NCBI GenBank assembly: GCA_016710285.1 | Contig: JADJXR010000001.1 | Span: 3,412,501 to 3,476,500 of the forward strand | DNA: 64,000 nucleotides | Direction of reading: 5' to 3' | Source: Chlorobiota bacterium | GTDB lineage: Bacteria > Bacteroidota > Ignavibacteria > OLB7 | Part shown: positions 17,832 through 26,548 of the stretch, piece by piece | Numbering within the stretch: position 1 is the stretch's first letter | Layout: each line of letters starts with the position of its first letter | Made by a program: the position numbers and the translations under genes | The notes under the pieces: model-generated | What the model was told of the DNA's origin: nothing | What the model saw: the letters and a program-made list of their open reading frames with translations, nothing else | The model's database searches: none

Positions 17832-18595
17832 ACGAAGCCGCAATCACCGACCTTCTTTTCCGATTGGCCGACGATGCCGTCATCATCGCCCATCGCAATT
17901 CCGAGTGGACCGGGCTTGGGCCAATCTTGGAGGAAGACATCGCCTTCTCCTCCATCGCCCAAGATAAGCTGGGCCATGCCCAGGCACTCTACAACATCCT
18001 TCACACCAACTTCGGCCACCCCGATCCCGACACCATCGCTTTCACCCGGGATGAGGCGCAGTTCCGCTGCTGCCACCTTGTGGAGCTTCCCATCGGCGAT
18101 TACGCCTTCAGCCTTGTGCGCCATTTCCTGTACGATGCTGCCGAGTGGGTTCGGTACGAGGCGTTGGAGTCATCCACGTTCCTCCCGTTGGCGCAGCTTG
18201 CGCGGAAGATCAAAGGGGAGATCAAGTATCACCTGTTCCATGCAAAAACATGGGTGGTGCAGCTTGGTGCGCAAGGGAACGAGGAAAGCCACGCCCGAAT
18301 GCAGTCGGCATTGAACGAAACGTTTGCGCTGGCGTTGGGGATGTTCGAGCCGTCGGAGTTCGATTCCGAGCTTGCTTCCGGCGGGGTGTATCCGGGCGAG
18401 GCAGAGATACGGCAACGCTGGTTGGAGTTGATCTCCCCGGTGCTGCAACAAGCCACGTTGCAGCTTCCATCGCTGGAAGAACTTGACCACGCAACCGGCC
18501 ACGGTGGAAGGAAAGGATACCACACCGAGCATCTTCAGCCGATGCTGAACGAGATGACGGAGGTGTACCGGATTGACCACACAGCCGAGTGGTAA
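17828..18595 (+). CDS. paaC: 1,2-phenylacetyl-CoA epoxidase, subunit C
   Basis: PaaC is the structural, iron-free ferritin-like partner of PaaA. It has 255 residues. Recognisable family elements are LADDAVIIAHRNSEWTGLGPIL, DIAFSSIAQDKLGHAQALYNIL and IKGEIKYHLFHAKTWVVQLG, with GHGGRKGYHTEHLQPMLNEM at the C-terminus. It overlaps paaB by four bases, and paaD begins three bases after its stop, so the three are certainly one operon. Confidence 0.95.
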   Translation: MNEAAITDLLFRLADDAVIIAHRNSEWTGLGPILEEDIAFSSIAQDKLGHAQALYNILHTNFGHPDPDTIAFTRDEAQFRCCHLVELPIGDYAFSLVRHFLYDAAEWVRYEALESSTFLPLAQLARKIKGEIKYHLFHAKTWVVQLGAQGNEESHARMQSALNETFALALGMFEPSEFDSELASGGVYPGEAEIRQRWLELISPVLQQATLQLPSLEELDHATGHGGRKGYHTEHLQPMLNEMTEVYRIDHTAEW

Positions 18596-18598
18596 ACA

Positions 18599-19081
18599 AT
18601 GCCAAGCGTTGATGAAATCTGGGAAGCGTTGAAATCGGTGAAGGACCCGGAGATTCCGACCATCTCGCTGGTTGATCTTGGGGTAATCACCGATGTTCGC
18701 TTGGATGATGCCGGAGTCCCCCACGTACGGATGACCCCAACGTTTGTGGGATGCCCGGCAATGGAGTATATGCAGCAGCAAGTTCGGGAACGATTGCTGG
18801 AGCTTGGCTTCCCAACCAGCGATGTGCGGATGACGTTCGAGCAGGAATGGAACACCAACAAGATCACCGAAGAAGGGCTGCGGGCATTGAACCAACACGG
18901 GCTTGCAGCCCCGCCACGCTACGAAGGGGTCCTGGAGTTGGAGGTCCTGAACAACACCCCTTGCCCCTACTGCGGAAGCCACAACACCACGCTGCACTCA
19001 CCCTTCGGCCCAACGCTCTGCCGTTCGCTTCACTACTGCAACAACTGCCGCCAAGCCTTCGAGGGGTTCAAGCCGGTGTAG
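18599..19081 (+). CDS. paaD: Phenylacetate epoxidase maturation protein PaaD
   Basis: PaaD is a MIP18/DUF59-family protein thought to help assemble or repair the metal centres of the epoxidase system. Residues 1-90 form the MIP18 domain (VDEIWEALKSVKDPEIPTIS, DLGVITDVRLD, PTFVGCPAMEYM). Residues 118-160 form a zinc ribbon with CPYCGSHNT and, 17 residues on, CRSLHYCNNCRQAFEGFKP. The length is normal. No paaE reductase gene follows: the next gene is on the opposite strand. Confidence 0.94.
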   Translation: MPSVDEIWEALKSVKDPEIPTISLVDLGVITDVRLDDAGVPHVRMTPTFVGCPAMEYMQQQVRERLLELGFPTSDVRMTFEQEWNTNKITEEGLRALNQHGLAAPPRYEGVLELEVLNNTPCPYCGSHNTTLHSPFGPTLCRSLHYCNNCRQAFEGFKPV

Positions 19082-19141
19082 GGGTGGAGGGGGGAGGTCG
19101 TCTCAGTATCCGCGTGCGCGCGGAGCTTACGCTATCAGCCT

Positions 19142-20704
19142 TTACCCCCCACCCATCGCCCGATAAACCCCTTCCGCCACCCGCGTGCCGTCCATTGCGG
19201 CTGATACGATTCCGCCGGCGTAGCCTGCGCCTTCGCCGCAGGGGAAAAAATGGCTGATGTCGGGGTGTTGCAGCGTTTCGACGTTGCGGGGGATCCGCAC
19301 CGGGGAGCTTGTTCGCGACTCGACCCCCACCAACACCGCTTCCTCGGTCACGTATCCAGGCATTGTTTTCCCGAAGGCCTGCAATCCTTGCTGCAACCGC
19401 TTGGCAAGCGTTGGCGGAAGCAGCGTGTGAAGCGGCGCGGAGGATAGCCCCGGCTTGTAGCTGCAATCGGGAAGGTTCGCCGAAAGGCGGCCAGCAAGGA
19501 AGTCGGTGAGCCGCTGCCCGGGGGCGCGCTGTTTTCCCCCGCCAGACTGCGCCGCCATTACCTCCACCGCTTTCTGGTACGCCATTCCTGCTAATTCGTG
19601 ATGCTGGCCATATGGCTGAAGGTCTTCTTTCTCCACCGAGACAACCATCCCGGAGTTTGCAAAAGGGGAGTCGCGGCGGGAAAGGCTCATCCCATTTACC
19701 ACGACTTCATCACCCTCGGTTGCCGAAGGCACAATGAACCCTCCGGGGCACATACAGAAGGAGAAAACCCCGCGCTCGGAAATGGTGGTGGCCAGCCGAT
19801 AACTGGCCGCTGGCAGCCGGTCATCGCGGAGCGGGCGGCGGTACTGAATCGAGTCAATCAGCGGCTGGGGATGCTCAATCCGCACCCCCATGGCGAACGG
19901 CTTTGCTTCAATCCGCACCCCGCGGGATTGCAGCAGCGTGAAGATGTCGCGGGCGGAGTGCCCGGTGGCCAGGATCACGGCATCACCCAAGTGTTCATCT
20001 CCATCGGCAGTGATAACCCCGCGAATCCTTTGTTCGGCCAGAACAATATCCACCACACGCTTCCCAAAATGGACCTCCCCTCCGGCATTGATGATGCTTT
20101 GCCGCATTGCCGCCACAACCTTCGGCAGTTTGTTCGATCCGATGTGGGGATGCGCCTCGATCATAATCTCCGGCGGCGCGCCGTGGGCCACCAGCGTTTG
20201 CAGAACCGATTCAACGCTTCCCCGCTTGGTGGCGCGGGTGTAGAGTTTGCCGTCGGAGTAGGTTCCGGCTCCGCCTTCGCCAAAGCAGTAGTTGCTGTCG
20301 GGATTGACGATTCCGAAGCGTTGAATTCCCGCAAGGTCGCGGCGGCGTGCGCGAACGTCAAAGCCACGTTCCAGAAGGATTGGGCGAATGTTCAACTCAA
20401 TCAACCGCAACGCCGCGAACAATCCCGCCGGACCCGACCCCACGATAATCGCCCGATGCTTCCCCGTCACCTCACGGTAGTTTGGTGTGGGGAGCGGCTC
20501 CTCCGTTGCTGGTTCATCGGTGGTGACCTCCACCACCAACTGCACGCGAATGCTCCGTTGGCGTGCATCCAGCGACCGCCGGCGGACGCGAACCGCAGTG
20601 ATGCGCTGTTCGGGAATGCCAAGCTGCGTGGCCGCAGCACGGTGGAGCGCGGCGGGGTCGTCGGCCTGCTCGAATGGAAGAACCAGTTCAAAAATCTGCT
20701 TCAC
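19142..20704 (-). CDS. FAD-dependent protein of the COG2509 family
   Basis: An uncharacterised flavoprotein of about 520 residues. The N-terminal 90 residues carry the family's VRRRSLDARQRS element. RAIIVGSGPAGLFAALRLIE at about 105-125 is the Rossmann FAD loop. Later conserved stretches are NYCFGEGGAGTYSDGKLYTR, GVRIEHPQPLIDSIQY, FSFCMCPGGFIVPSA and, at the end, FFPCGEGAGYAGGIVSAAMDG. I place the start at the GTG at 20704 because the homologous region begins VKQIFELVLPFE; a longer frame reaches 20833 but adds a non-homologous stretch. Substrate unknown. It is convergent with paaD. Confidence 0.82.
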   Translation of the reverse strand: MKQIFELVLPFEQADDPAALHRAAATQLGIPEQRITAVRVRRRSLDARQRSIRVQLVVEVTTDEPATEEPLPTPNYREVTGKHRAIIVGSGPAGLFAALRLIELNIRPILLERGFDVRARRRDLAGIQRFGIVNPDSNYCFGEGGAGTYSDGKLYTRATKRGSVESVLQTLVAHGAPPEIMIEAHPHIGSNKLPKVVAAMRQSIINAGGEVHFGKRVVDIVLAEQRIRGVITADGDEHLGDAVILATGHSARDIFTLLQSRGVRIEAKPFAMGVRIEHPQPLIDSIQYRRPLRDDRLPAASYRLATTISERGVFSFCMCPGGFIVPSATEGDEVVVNGMSLSRRDSPFANSGMVVSVEKEDLQPYGQHHELAGMAYQKAVEVMAAQSGGGKQRAPGQRLTDFLAGRLSANLPDCSYKPGLSSAPLHTLLPPTLAKRLQQGLQAFGKTMPGYVTEEAVLVGVESRTSSPVRIPRNVETLQHPDISHFFPCGEGAGYAGGIVSAAMDGTRVAEGVYRAMGGG

Positions 20705-20955
20705 GAAGCGTTGGAAATAGTGAGTTTGCAACCAAGTGTTGAATCCGCACAGCAAGCGAAAAAACTTGGGAACCAGCAAAAGGAAGATAGCTCTAAGCCG
20801 CCAGTTGCCGCAGCGACAGTGAGCAACGGACAATAGATTGAGAAGTCAATGACCCCACTGCAACCAGTTACAGCAAACGCTGTCCGTCCGGCCAACGTAT
20901 CATTCACCGGCTTGACGCAACGCAACAACAACACGTCCCGACAGGAACAAACACC

Positions 20956-21468
20956 ATGAACAAGCAGATGATTTTTCGCACCGCAGCCGCATCGCTGGTA
21001 GCAATCGCCGTTGCAATCGCCGCCCCATGGAGCCAGCCACTGAATGCACAGCCAGGGCATGGCGGCGGGAAAGGGCATGGAAAACAAATGGAGAAGATCA
21101 TGGGCAAGCTGAACCTTACCGAACAGCAAAAAGCCCAGATCAAAACCCTCCGTGAGAATTTCAAGAAGGAACATGAGGCGGAGCTGACCCAGATTAAATC
21201 GCTCCGTGGCCAAATGAAAGACCTGAAAGGAAGCGGGGATAAGGCAAAAGCAACGGAACTCCGCAGCCAGATCAAAACCCAAATGGCAACGCTGAAAGAG
21301 GCACGCGAGAAACTCAAACAGCAGATTGTCGCGATCCTAACCCCAGAGCAGCAGCAACAGCTTGAGCAATTGAAGGCCGAGCGCAAGGAGCACCGCAAGG
21401 AGATGAAAGAAGGGCGTATGGGTCGCAAGCACAACGGCGTAACCGGCGAAGGAAAGAAACTAGAGTAA
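20956..21468 (+). CDS. Spy/CpxP-like periplasmic protein
   Basis: A secreted 170-residue protein with a signal peptide (about 1-31, ending PLNAQ). A Gly/His/Lys linker follows, then an all-helical charged region with two LTxxQ-type repeats: NLTEQQKAQIK near residue 52 and LTPEQQQQLEQLK near residue 130. This is the pattern of the Spy/CpxP/Zra family of periplasmic chaperones and envelope-stress sensors. No two-component genes are nearby. The 251-base gap upstream, shared with the divergent flavoprotein gene, shows no other ORF. Confidence 0.82.
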   Translation: MNKQMIFRTAAASLVAIAVAIAAPWSQPLNAQPGHGGGKGHGKQMEKIMGKLNLTEQQKAQIKTLRENFKKEHEAELTQIKSLRGQMKDLKGSGDKAKATELRSQIKTQMATLKEAREKLKQQIVAILTPEQQQQLEQLKAERKEHRKEMKEGRMGRKHNGVTGEGKKLE

Positions 21469-21513
21469 AAAAAACTTAGAGCGGGTAAGTGCCATTACCC
21501 TGCCTTTCACACA

Positions 21514-21545
21514 GCCCTGCTGAAGCCATTTCAGCAGGGCTTTTG
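21514..21545 (+). terminator. Intrinsic terminator after the Spy-like gene
   Basis: An 11-bp perfect stem (21514-21524 with 21530-21540) with a 5-base loop is followed by TTTTG. The next gene's -7 box begins only 24 bases later. Confidence 0.85.
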
Positions 21546-21568
21546 CTTGAGGTTGCGGCCTTGCTCCC

Positions 21569-21576
21569 TATCTTTC
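21569..21576 (+). promoter_or_regulatory. -7 box abutting the phosphatase start (leaderless)
   Basis: TATCTTTC ends three bases before the ATG at 21580, so transcription would begin at or next to the start codon. No Shine-Dalgarno site is present. Confidence 0.45.
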
Positions 21577-21579
21577 GGC

Positions 21580-22395
21580 ATGACCGATGTTCCTCAATTG
21601 CCGGATGGCGTAGCACGCGGTTTTCACGACCGCAGGGTCCACCGCCATTTATCGCTTCGCAGTGCCGACGTTATCGGCGATGTCCATGGATGCTTCGATG
21701 AACTGGCTGAGCTTATCACCCAACTTGGCCATGCCGAACTTCTTCGCAGCGATCTTCCGCCAGCACTGGCCGGCGCGAAGCCACGGCTGATGTTTGTTGG
21801 CGACATCGTGGACCGCGGCGATCAGATTGTGGAGACGGTCCGGTTGGTGGAGCGGCTTTGCCGTGGTGGCCACGCCCTGATGGTGATGGGGAACCACGAT
21901 TACCGCTTCCTCCGCTGGCTGCATGGTCGCGATGTGGAGCCGCAGCATGGGTTGGAGATGAGCATCGAGCAATTCCGTCGGCTGCCCCACGACCAGTTCC
22001 AGCAATGGAGGTCCAAGCTGATTGAGTTCTTTGAATCGCTCCCGTGGGCCATTCGGTTCGATGGCGGAAGGGGGGTGGTGGTCCACGCAGCGTGGCACGC
22101 CGAGCTTCTGCACGATCACGTCAGCGAAGAGCATTTCCGCCGCTACGCGCTGCATGGGCCAGTCACCGGAAAAAAACGCCCGGATGGATTGCCCGACAGG
22201 ATTGATTGGGCTTCGAAATATTCCGGACCCGAGTTTGTGGTTTTTGGCCACCAGGTCTATCCCGAGCCGTACCGCCAGCAGCACGCCATTGGCATTGACA
22301 CCGGCTGCGTGTTTGGCGGCGCGCTGACGGGGCTGCGGTATCCCGCGATGGAGGCCATCAGTGTTCCAAGCAAGCGGGTCCGCTACAAGCGGTAG
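21580..22395 (+). CDS. Metallophosphoesterase (PPP-type phosphatase)
   Basis: A 271-residue cytoplasmic metallophosphatase resembling bacterial PrpE, Pnkp-phosphatase and ApaH-type enzymes. The di-metal motifs are in order: DVIGDVHGCFDELAE (GDxHG), MFVGDIVDRGDQ (GDxxDRG), VMGNHDYRFLRW (GNHD), a histidine in VVVHAAWHAELL, and VFGHQVYPEP (GHQ). GIDTGCVFGGALTGLRYP near the end is the usual final strand. The start at 21580 is set by the position of the -7 box. Substrate (phosphoprotein, nucleotide or dinucleoside polyphosphate) not predictable. Confidence 0.87.
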   Translation: MTDVPQLPDGVARGFHDRRVHRHLSLRSADVIGDVHGCFDELAELITQLGHAELLRSDLPPALAGAKPRLMFVGDIVDRGDQIVETVRLVERLCRGGHALMVMGNHDYRFLRWLHGRDVEPQHGLEMSIEQFRRLPHDQFQQWRSKLIEFFESLPWAIRFDGGRGVVVHAAWHAELLHDHVSEEHFRRYALHGPVTGKKRPDGLPDRIDWASKYSGPEFVVFGHQVYPEPYRQQHAIGIDTGCVFGGALTGLRYPAMEAISVPSKRVRYKR

Positions 22396-22443
22396 GTTCG
22401 GTGGTAATCGCGGGCTGCACGCTGCGGAAACTATCAAGTCAAG

Positions 22444-23205
22444 TTAGACGGTTGCCAAAAGATCATCCACCTTCACCGGGCCGCCCCAGGAAACGAAGCC
22501 TTCGCCATACTGCACGCCAATTTGGAACCCCAAGCGGCGCATCCGTGCCAGATAATACTCCATGAAATCGTTCCCCGAAATGAACGTTTGCGGGCCGTAG
22601 GATGGGTCCTCGGTGGTGCGTCCGGGGATTGAAAATTGGGACCCGTAAGCCGCCAGCGCATCAAGTTTCCGTTCGATAAACGGGCTAACATCCACCACAA
22701 TGTCTGGGGTTCCTTCCCACGAATGGTCAAACATGAACATCCGCGCAGGGCGGTGGGGCGTTTGCGGGATTCCTTCATGCTGGCTTGCAACGGCCACCAA
22801 CCCAGCGTCGAAGTAGGCGTGGTGAACAATCCGGTGCGCCGCTTCATGGTCGGGGTGGCGGTCCTTCTCCCACGGGAACAGGATCACCTGCGGGCGGAAA
22901 TGCCGGATGGTCCGCACCACGCTCAGGATGTTCTCCTGCGAAAGCGCGATGTTCCCATCGGGGATTCCAAGATTCCACCGGAAGCCCTCTTCGATCCCCA
23001 AAATGGAGTTCGCCGCCGCCGTCTCCTTCGCGCGCAATTCACGCGACCCGCGCGACCCACGCTCGCCGGCGGTAAGGTCGCAAATCGCCACGCGATGCCC
23101 CTGCCCGATTGCTTTCATCACGGTCCCGGCAATGTGAAGTTCCACGTCGTCGGGGTGGGCGGTGATTGCAAGAATATCAGCTTGATGGCCTTCCAGTTGC
23201 GCCAT
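22444..23205 (-). CDS. bshB1: Bacillithiol biosynthesis deacetylase BshB1
   Basis: A PIG-L/LmbE family zinc deacetylase of 253 residues. BshB1 removes the acetyl group from GlcNAc-malate before cysteine is added to make the thiol bacillithiol. Zinc ligands are in ITAHPDDVELHIAG (AHPDDxE) and in EKDRHPDHEAAHRIVHHA. CDLTAGERGSRGSRELRAKE and NLGIPDGNIALSQENI are specific to the BshB1 branch, as is the ending GVQYGEGFVSWGGPVKVDDL. A lipoprotein gene lies just upstream on the same strand. Confidence 0.92.
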   Translation of the reverse strand: MAQLEGHQADILAITAHPDDVELHIAGTVMKAIGQGHRVAICDLTAGERGSRGSRELRAKETAAANSILGIEEGFRWNLGIPDGNIALSQENILSVVRTIRHFRPQVILFPWEKDRHPDHEAAHRIVHHAYFDAGLVAVASQHEGIPQTPHRPARMFMFDHSWEGTPDIVVDVSPFIERKLDALAAYGSQFSIPGRTTEDPSYGPQTFISGNDFMEYYLARMRRLGFQIGVQYGEGFVSWGGPVKVDDLLATV

Positions 23206-23217
23206 TGGGTTGCTCCT

Positions 23218-24027
23218 TTATTGCTGCAGTTTCAGGGTGATGACGTTGCTGTGCGCCACCTGCTGGGAAGCGTTCAGCATCATTCCTGGCTCATCCATCA
23301 CCGCAAGCTCGATGCTGACGGAGTCCTTCGCGCTGGTGGTGTGGACCGAACGCTGCGGCGCGGTTTGCAGCCATCCCAGCGTGGTGTGAACAACGTCATA
23401 CCGAATCCCAACAACCGCGTGCAGCGATTCCTGGGGCCAGAACTTTGGCGTGCGGAGTGCCCGCGAGTAATCGGCGTAATATTTCGGGTTCAGGGTCTCG
23501 GTCAGGAGTGATTGGCTTGCCCATTTCGGGGTTCGGCACAGCCATTCTTTGGGCACGACTCCGGTAAGCCGCACCTGCTTCCCCGCCGGAAGCCGATGGA
23601 ACAGCAGCCGCGAATCGGTCCGTTCCAGCAGGTCCCCGTATTGGATTTGCCGGGCAATCCGCACCGGGTTTTCTTCATTCATCACAATCCAGGGGAACAG
23701 CCGGATGGTTCCCGAGTCCAGCTCGTGGGAAATGGGGATATACTGGCTGCTGTCGCTGTTGTTGGCAATCACCAGCGGGACCCGCAGCTGGCCGCCACAC
23801 TCTGCCGAAACTGTGTCCTGAAGGAACCGCACGGTCAGCCCATTCCCGGGCACGGTTGCCGGCTCGGTCCCGGGGAAATCGGTTACTTGATACCGAAGCG
23901 TTCGGCAGCAGACGTTCCCGTTATCGGTTGCCACGGCGTAGGAGACCACCGCCGGCGCGCCGCCGCCACAGGAGCAAAGCAAGGGAAGCAAAATCAGCAG
24001 AGCAGAAAGTTGGAAACGTTGGTTCAT
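23218..24027 (-). CDS. Putative lipoprotein of unknown function
   Basis: A 269-residue protein with a lipoprotein signal: hydrophobic LLILLPLLCSC with the lipid-modified cysteine at about residue 17, followed by GGG. The ATG at 24027 is chosen because it puts the signal at the N-terminus. The mature part is mostly beta strand with several cysteines (VCCRTL, ECGG, WLCRTP). A segment resembles an Ig-like fold: LRVPLVIANNSDSSQYIPISHE, with GKQVRLTGVVPK. I do not recognise a family. It ends 12 bases before bshB1 and may share its transcript. Confidence 0.65.
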   Translation of the reverse strand: MNQRFQLSALLILLPLLCSCGGGAPAVVSYAVATDNGNVCCRTLRYQVTDFPGTEPATVPGNGLTVRFLQDTVSAECGGQLRVPLVIANNSDSSQYIPISHELDSGTIRLFPWIVMNEENPVRIARQIQYGDLLERTDSRLLFHRLPAGKQVRLTGVVPKEWLCRTPKWASQSLLTETLNPKYYADYSRALRTPKFWPQESLHAVVGIRYDVVHTTLGWLQTAPQRSVHTTSAKDSVSIELAVMDEPGMMLNASQQVAHSNVITLKLQQ

Positions 24028-24233
24028 GGGTTGGAAATTGCGATGCATTGGTCCCACAATATGCGAAAACCAACAAGGGGAGCGAAGCCCCCGAACGTGC
24101 CGTTTCATTCTGTGGGAAAAGCCGCCGGCCCGTTGCACACGTACCGTTTCTTCACGACCTTTGCCCGTTCATTGAATCCACAATGGAAGATCTATCAGAG
24201 TATCTATCACCACTCATTGTTGAGTTATCTACA

Positions 24234-26489
24234 ATGCCAAAACATTCACACCACACCCTTGAAGCCGTCCGCGAAGAGATCGTTCGGCTGCTGACTGAAG
24301 CTGCCCCGGACCACCTGAAGACCAACGAGCTTTCCAAAAAACTGGGAATCCCCGCAACCGCTCCCGATTACGAGCTGGTGCGCGAAGCGTTGGACCAGTT
24401 GACCGATGAAGGAACCATCACCCGTGGCGCGCGCCGCCGCTACCACCTTGCAATCCCCGACGTTGCCATTGAAGGGGAGCTGCAAATGGCCGGGCGCAAC
24501 CGTTGGATAGTGATGCCAAGCAAGGGGATGGACACCCCAATCGAGATTGACCCCCGCAACACCTGGACCGCACTGCATGGCGATACCGTCCGCGTGAAGA
24601 TCACCATCCCGGCCCGGTTTGGCGAACGCCCAGAAGGTGAGGTTGTTCGCGTGCTCCACCGCGCTGCCGACACCGTTGTTGGCACGTTGAAGCATGGGAA
24701 ACGCACCTACTATCTGGAGCCGGACGACAAGAAAATCCACCGGGTAATCGGCATCTTCAAAAACCAGATTGGCGTGGCGAAAGTTGGGGAGAAGGTGCTG
24801 GTGAAACTGCGCGAATGGAACGACCCCTACGACGATCCGGAAGGAACGATTATCCGAACGCTGGGACCGGCAGGGGAGATGGGTGCTGAGATCGCCGCCA
24901 TCGCGCTGAAGCACCGCCTGCCCCATCACTTCCCCGACGAGGTGGTTGCACAAGCCCAGGCGTTCCCAGAAACGATTCCCCCCGAAGAGCTTGCCGCACG
25001 GCGCGACATCCGTGCGATGAATCTGTTCACCATTGACCCCCACGATGCCCGCGACTTCGACGACGCGGTCTCGATTGAAGAACATGAGGAAGGGGAGGTG
25101 ACCGTGGGCGTGCACATCGCCGACGTAAGCTACTACGTCCCGCAGGGAAGCCCGCTGGACCAGGAAGCACTGAAGCGCGGGACCTCCGTCTATCTGGTGA
25201 CAGGGGTGATCCCGATGCTTCCCGAACGGCTTTCCAACAACCTTTGCTCGCTTCGCCCCGATGAGGACCGCTTGGCCTACAGCGTGTTCGTTCGGTTGTC
25301 GGCGCGCGGGGCAATTCGGGGGTATGAGATTCTGAAAACGGTGATGCGGTCCAAACGCCGATTCACCTACGAGGAAGCGTTGCAGGTGCTGCAGACCGGC
25401 GAAGGAGATTTTGCGCACGAGCTGCTGGCCCTGAACCGAATCGCCCACGTGCTTCGCCAGAACCGCCACCGAAAAGGGAGCGTGGATTTCGACCGCGCCG
25501 AGCTGCGGTTCAAGCTGGACGACAACAACCAACCGACGGAGGTCGTGCAGAAACACGCCACCGAATCCACACGGCTGATTGAGGATTGCATGCTGCTGGC
25601 AAACCGCGTGGTTGCCCAGCATATCGCCACGCGGAAATTCCCCACGGGGAAGGAGCGCGGGGCCAACCTGAACCCGTTCATCTACCGCATCCACGACACC
25701 CCGCCAAAGGATAAACTGCAGGAGCTTGCGGCGTTCGTGAAGCGGCTTGGATACAACCTCCCGACCGACAACGTGCAGCCGAAGGACATCCAGAAACTGA
25801 TAGACTCCGTGCGTGGCAGCGAGCACGAGGAAACCATCACCGAACTGACGCTCCGCTCGATGGCAAAGGCTGTCTATTCCGAACACAACATCGGGCACTT
25901 CGGGCTGGCGTTCCAGCATTACACCCATTTTACCTCGCCAATCCGCCGCTATCCCGACCTTATCGTCCACCGGATGTTGGCCGAGTATGAAGCGGGAATG
26001 CCGGTCCGGCAAAGGAATGAGTACGCCGCCACGCTTGGGCCCATTGCCGACCAATGCTCCGAACGCGAACGCGCAGCGGTCGAGGCCGAGCGCGACTCCA
26101 TCAAGATTGCACAGGTGCAGTTCGTGAAGCGGCACGTTGGCGACACCTTCGCGGCGCGGATATCGGGGGTGCTGCCGTTTGGGATGTTCGCCCAGATTAC
26201 CGAGTTGGGGATCGAGGGATTGGTGCGGGTGAAGATGATGGATGACGATTTCTACATCTTCGACGAAGCCACGCTAAGTTTCCGCGGGCGGAACACGCGC
26301 CGCACCTACCGGATTGGCGACCCAATCACCGTCCGCGTGGTCCGCGTTGATGAGTTGCGCGCAGAGATAGATATGGAGCTTGTCCCCGAAGAAACCACGC
26401 CCGCAAACGCCCCCCACCAACAACCCCGGAAGGATACGCCCCGGAAGGAAAAACCGAAGGCTAAAAAGAACAGAAAAGGAAGGAAGTAG
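24234..26489 (+). CDS. rnr: Ribonuclease R
   Basis: This is a processive 3'-to-5' exoribonuclease of the RNB/RNase II superfamily, about 751 residues from ATG 24234. An in-frame ATG at 24183 would add 17 residues, and I cannot choose firmly. Order: winged-helix HTH_12 at about 10-75, cold-shock OB domains to about 250, then the RNB catalytic domain. The RNB domain has FTIDPHDARDFDDAVS (metal-binding aspartates) and HYTHFTSPIRRYPDLIVHR. An S1 domain follows (FAARISGVLPFGMFAQITEL). The tail is Lys/Pro-rich, usual for RNase R and implicated in RNA binding. Confidence 0.95.
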   Translation: MPKHSHHTLEAVREEIVRLLTEAAPDHLKTNELSKKLGIPATAPDYELVREALDQLTDEGTITRGARRRYHLAIPDVAIEGELQMAGRNRWIVMPSKGMDTPIEIDPRNTWTALHGDTVRVKITIPARFGERPEGEVVRVLHRAADTVVGTLKHGKRTYYLEPDDKKIHRVIGIFKNQIGVAKVGEKVLVKLREWNDPYDDPEGTIIRTLGPAGEMGAEIAAIALKHRLPHHFPDEVVAQAQAFPETIPPEELAARRDIRAMNLFTIDPHDARDFDDAVSIEEHEEGEVTVGVHIADVSYYVPQGSPLDQEALKRGTSVYLVTGVIPMLPERLSNNLCSLRPDEDRLAYSVFVRLSARGAIRGYEILKTVMRSKRRFTYEEALQVLQTGEGDFAHELLALNRIAHVLRQNRHRKGSVDFDRAELRFKLDDNNQPTEVVQKHATESTRLIEDCMLLANRVVAQHIATRKFPTGKERGANLNPFIYRIHDTPPKDKLQELAAFVKRLGYNLPTDNVQPKDIQKLIDSVRGSEHEETITELTLRSMAKAVYSEHNIGHFGLAFQHYTHFTSPIRRYPDLIVHRMLAEYEAGMPVRQRNEYAATLGPIADQCSERERAAVEAERDSIKIAQVQFVKRHVGDTFAARISGVLPFGMFAQITELGIEGLVRVKMMDDDFYIFDEATLSFRGRNTRRTYRIGDPITVRVVRVDELRAEIDMELVPEETTPANAPHQQPRKDTPRKEKPKAKKNRKGRK

Positions 26490-26548
26490 CGATGGAGATG
26501 GAGGGAATCGCCCCGGCAGACAGGATGAGAGAGATGTGAGTATCCACC

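Noticed and set aside
24246..26135. Open frame of 629 codons on the minus strand, opposite RNase R
   Set aside because: It is a shadow of the GC-rich rnr gene; its translation has no domain features, while the plus-strand frame has all RNase R motifs.
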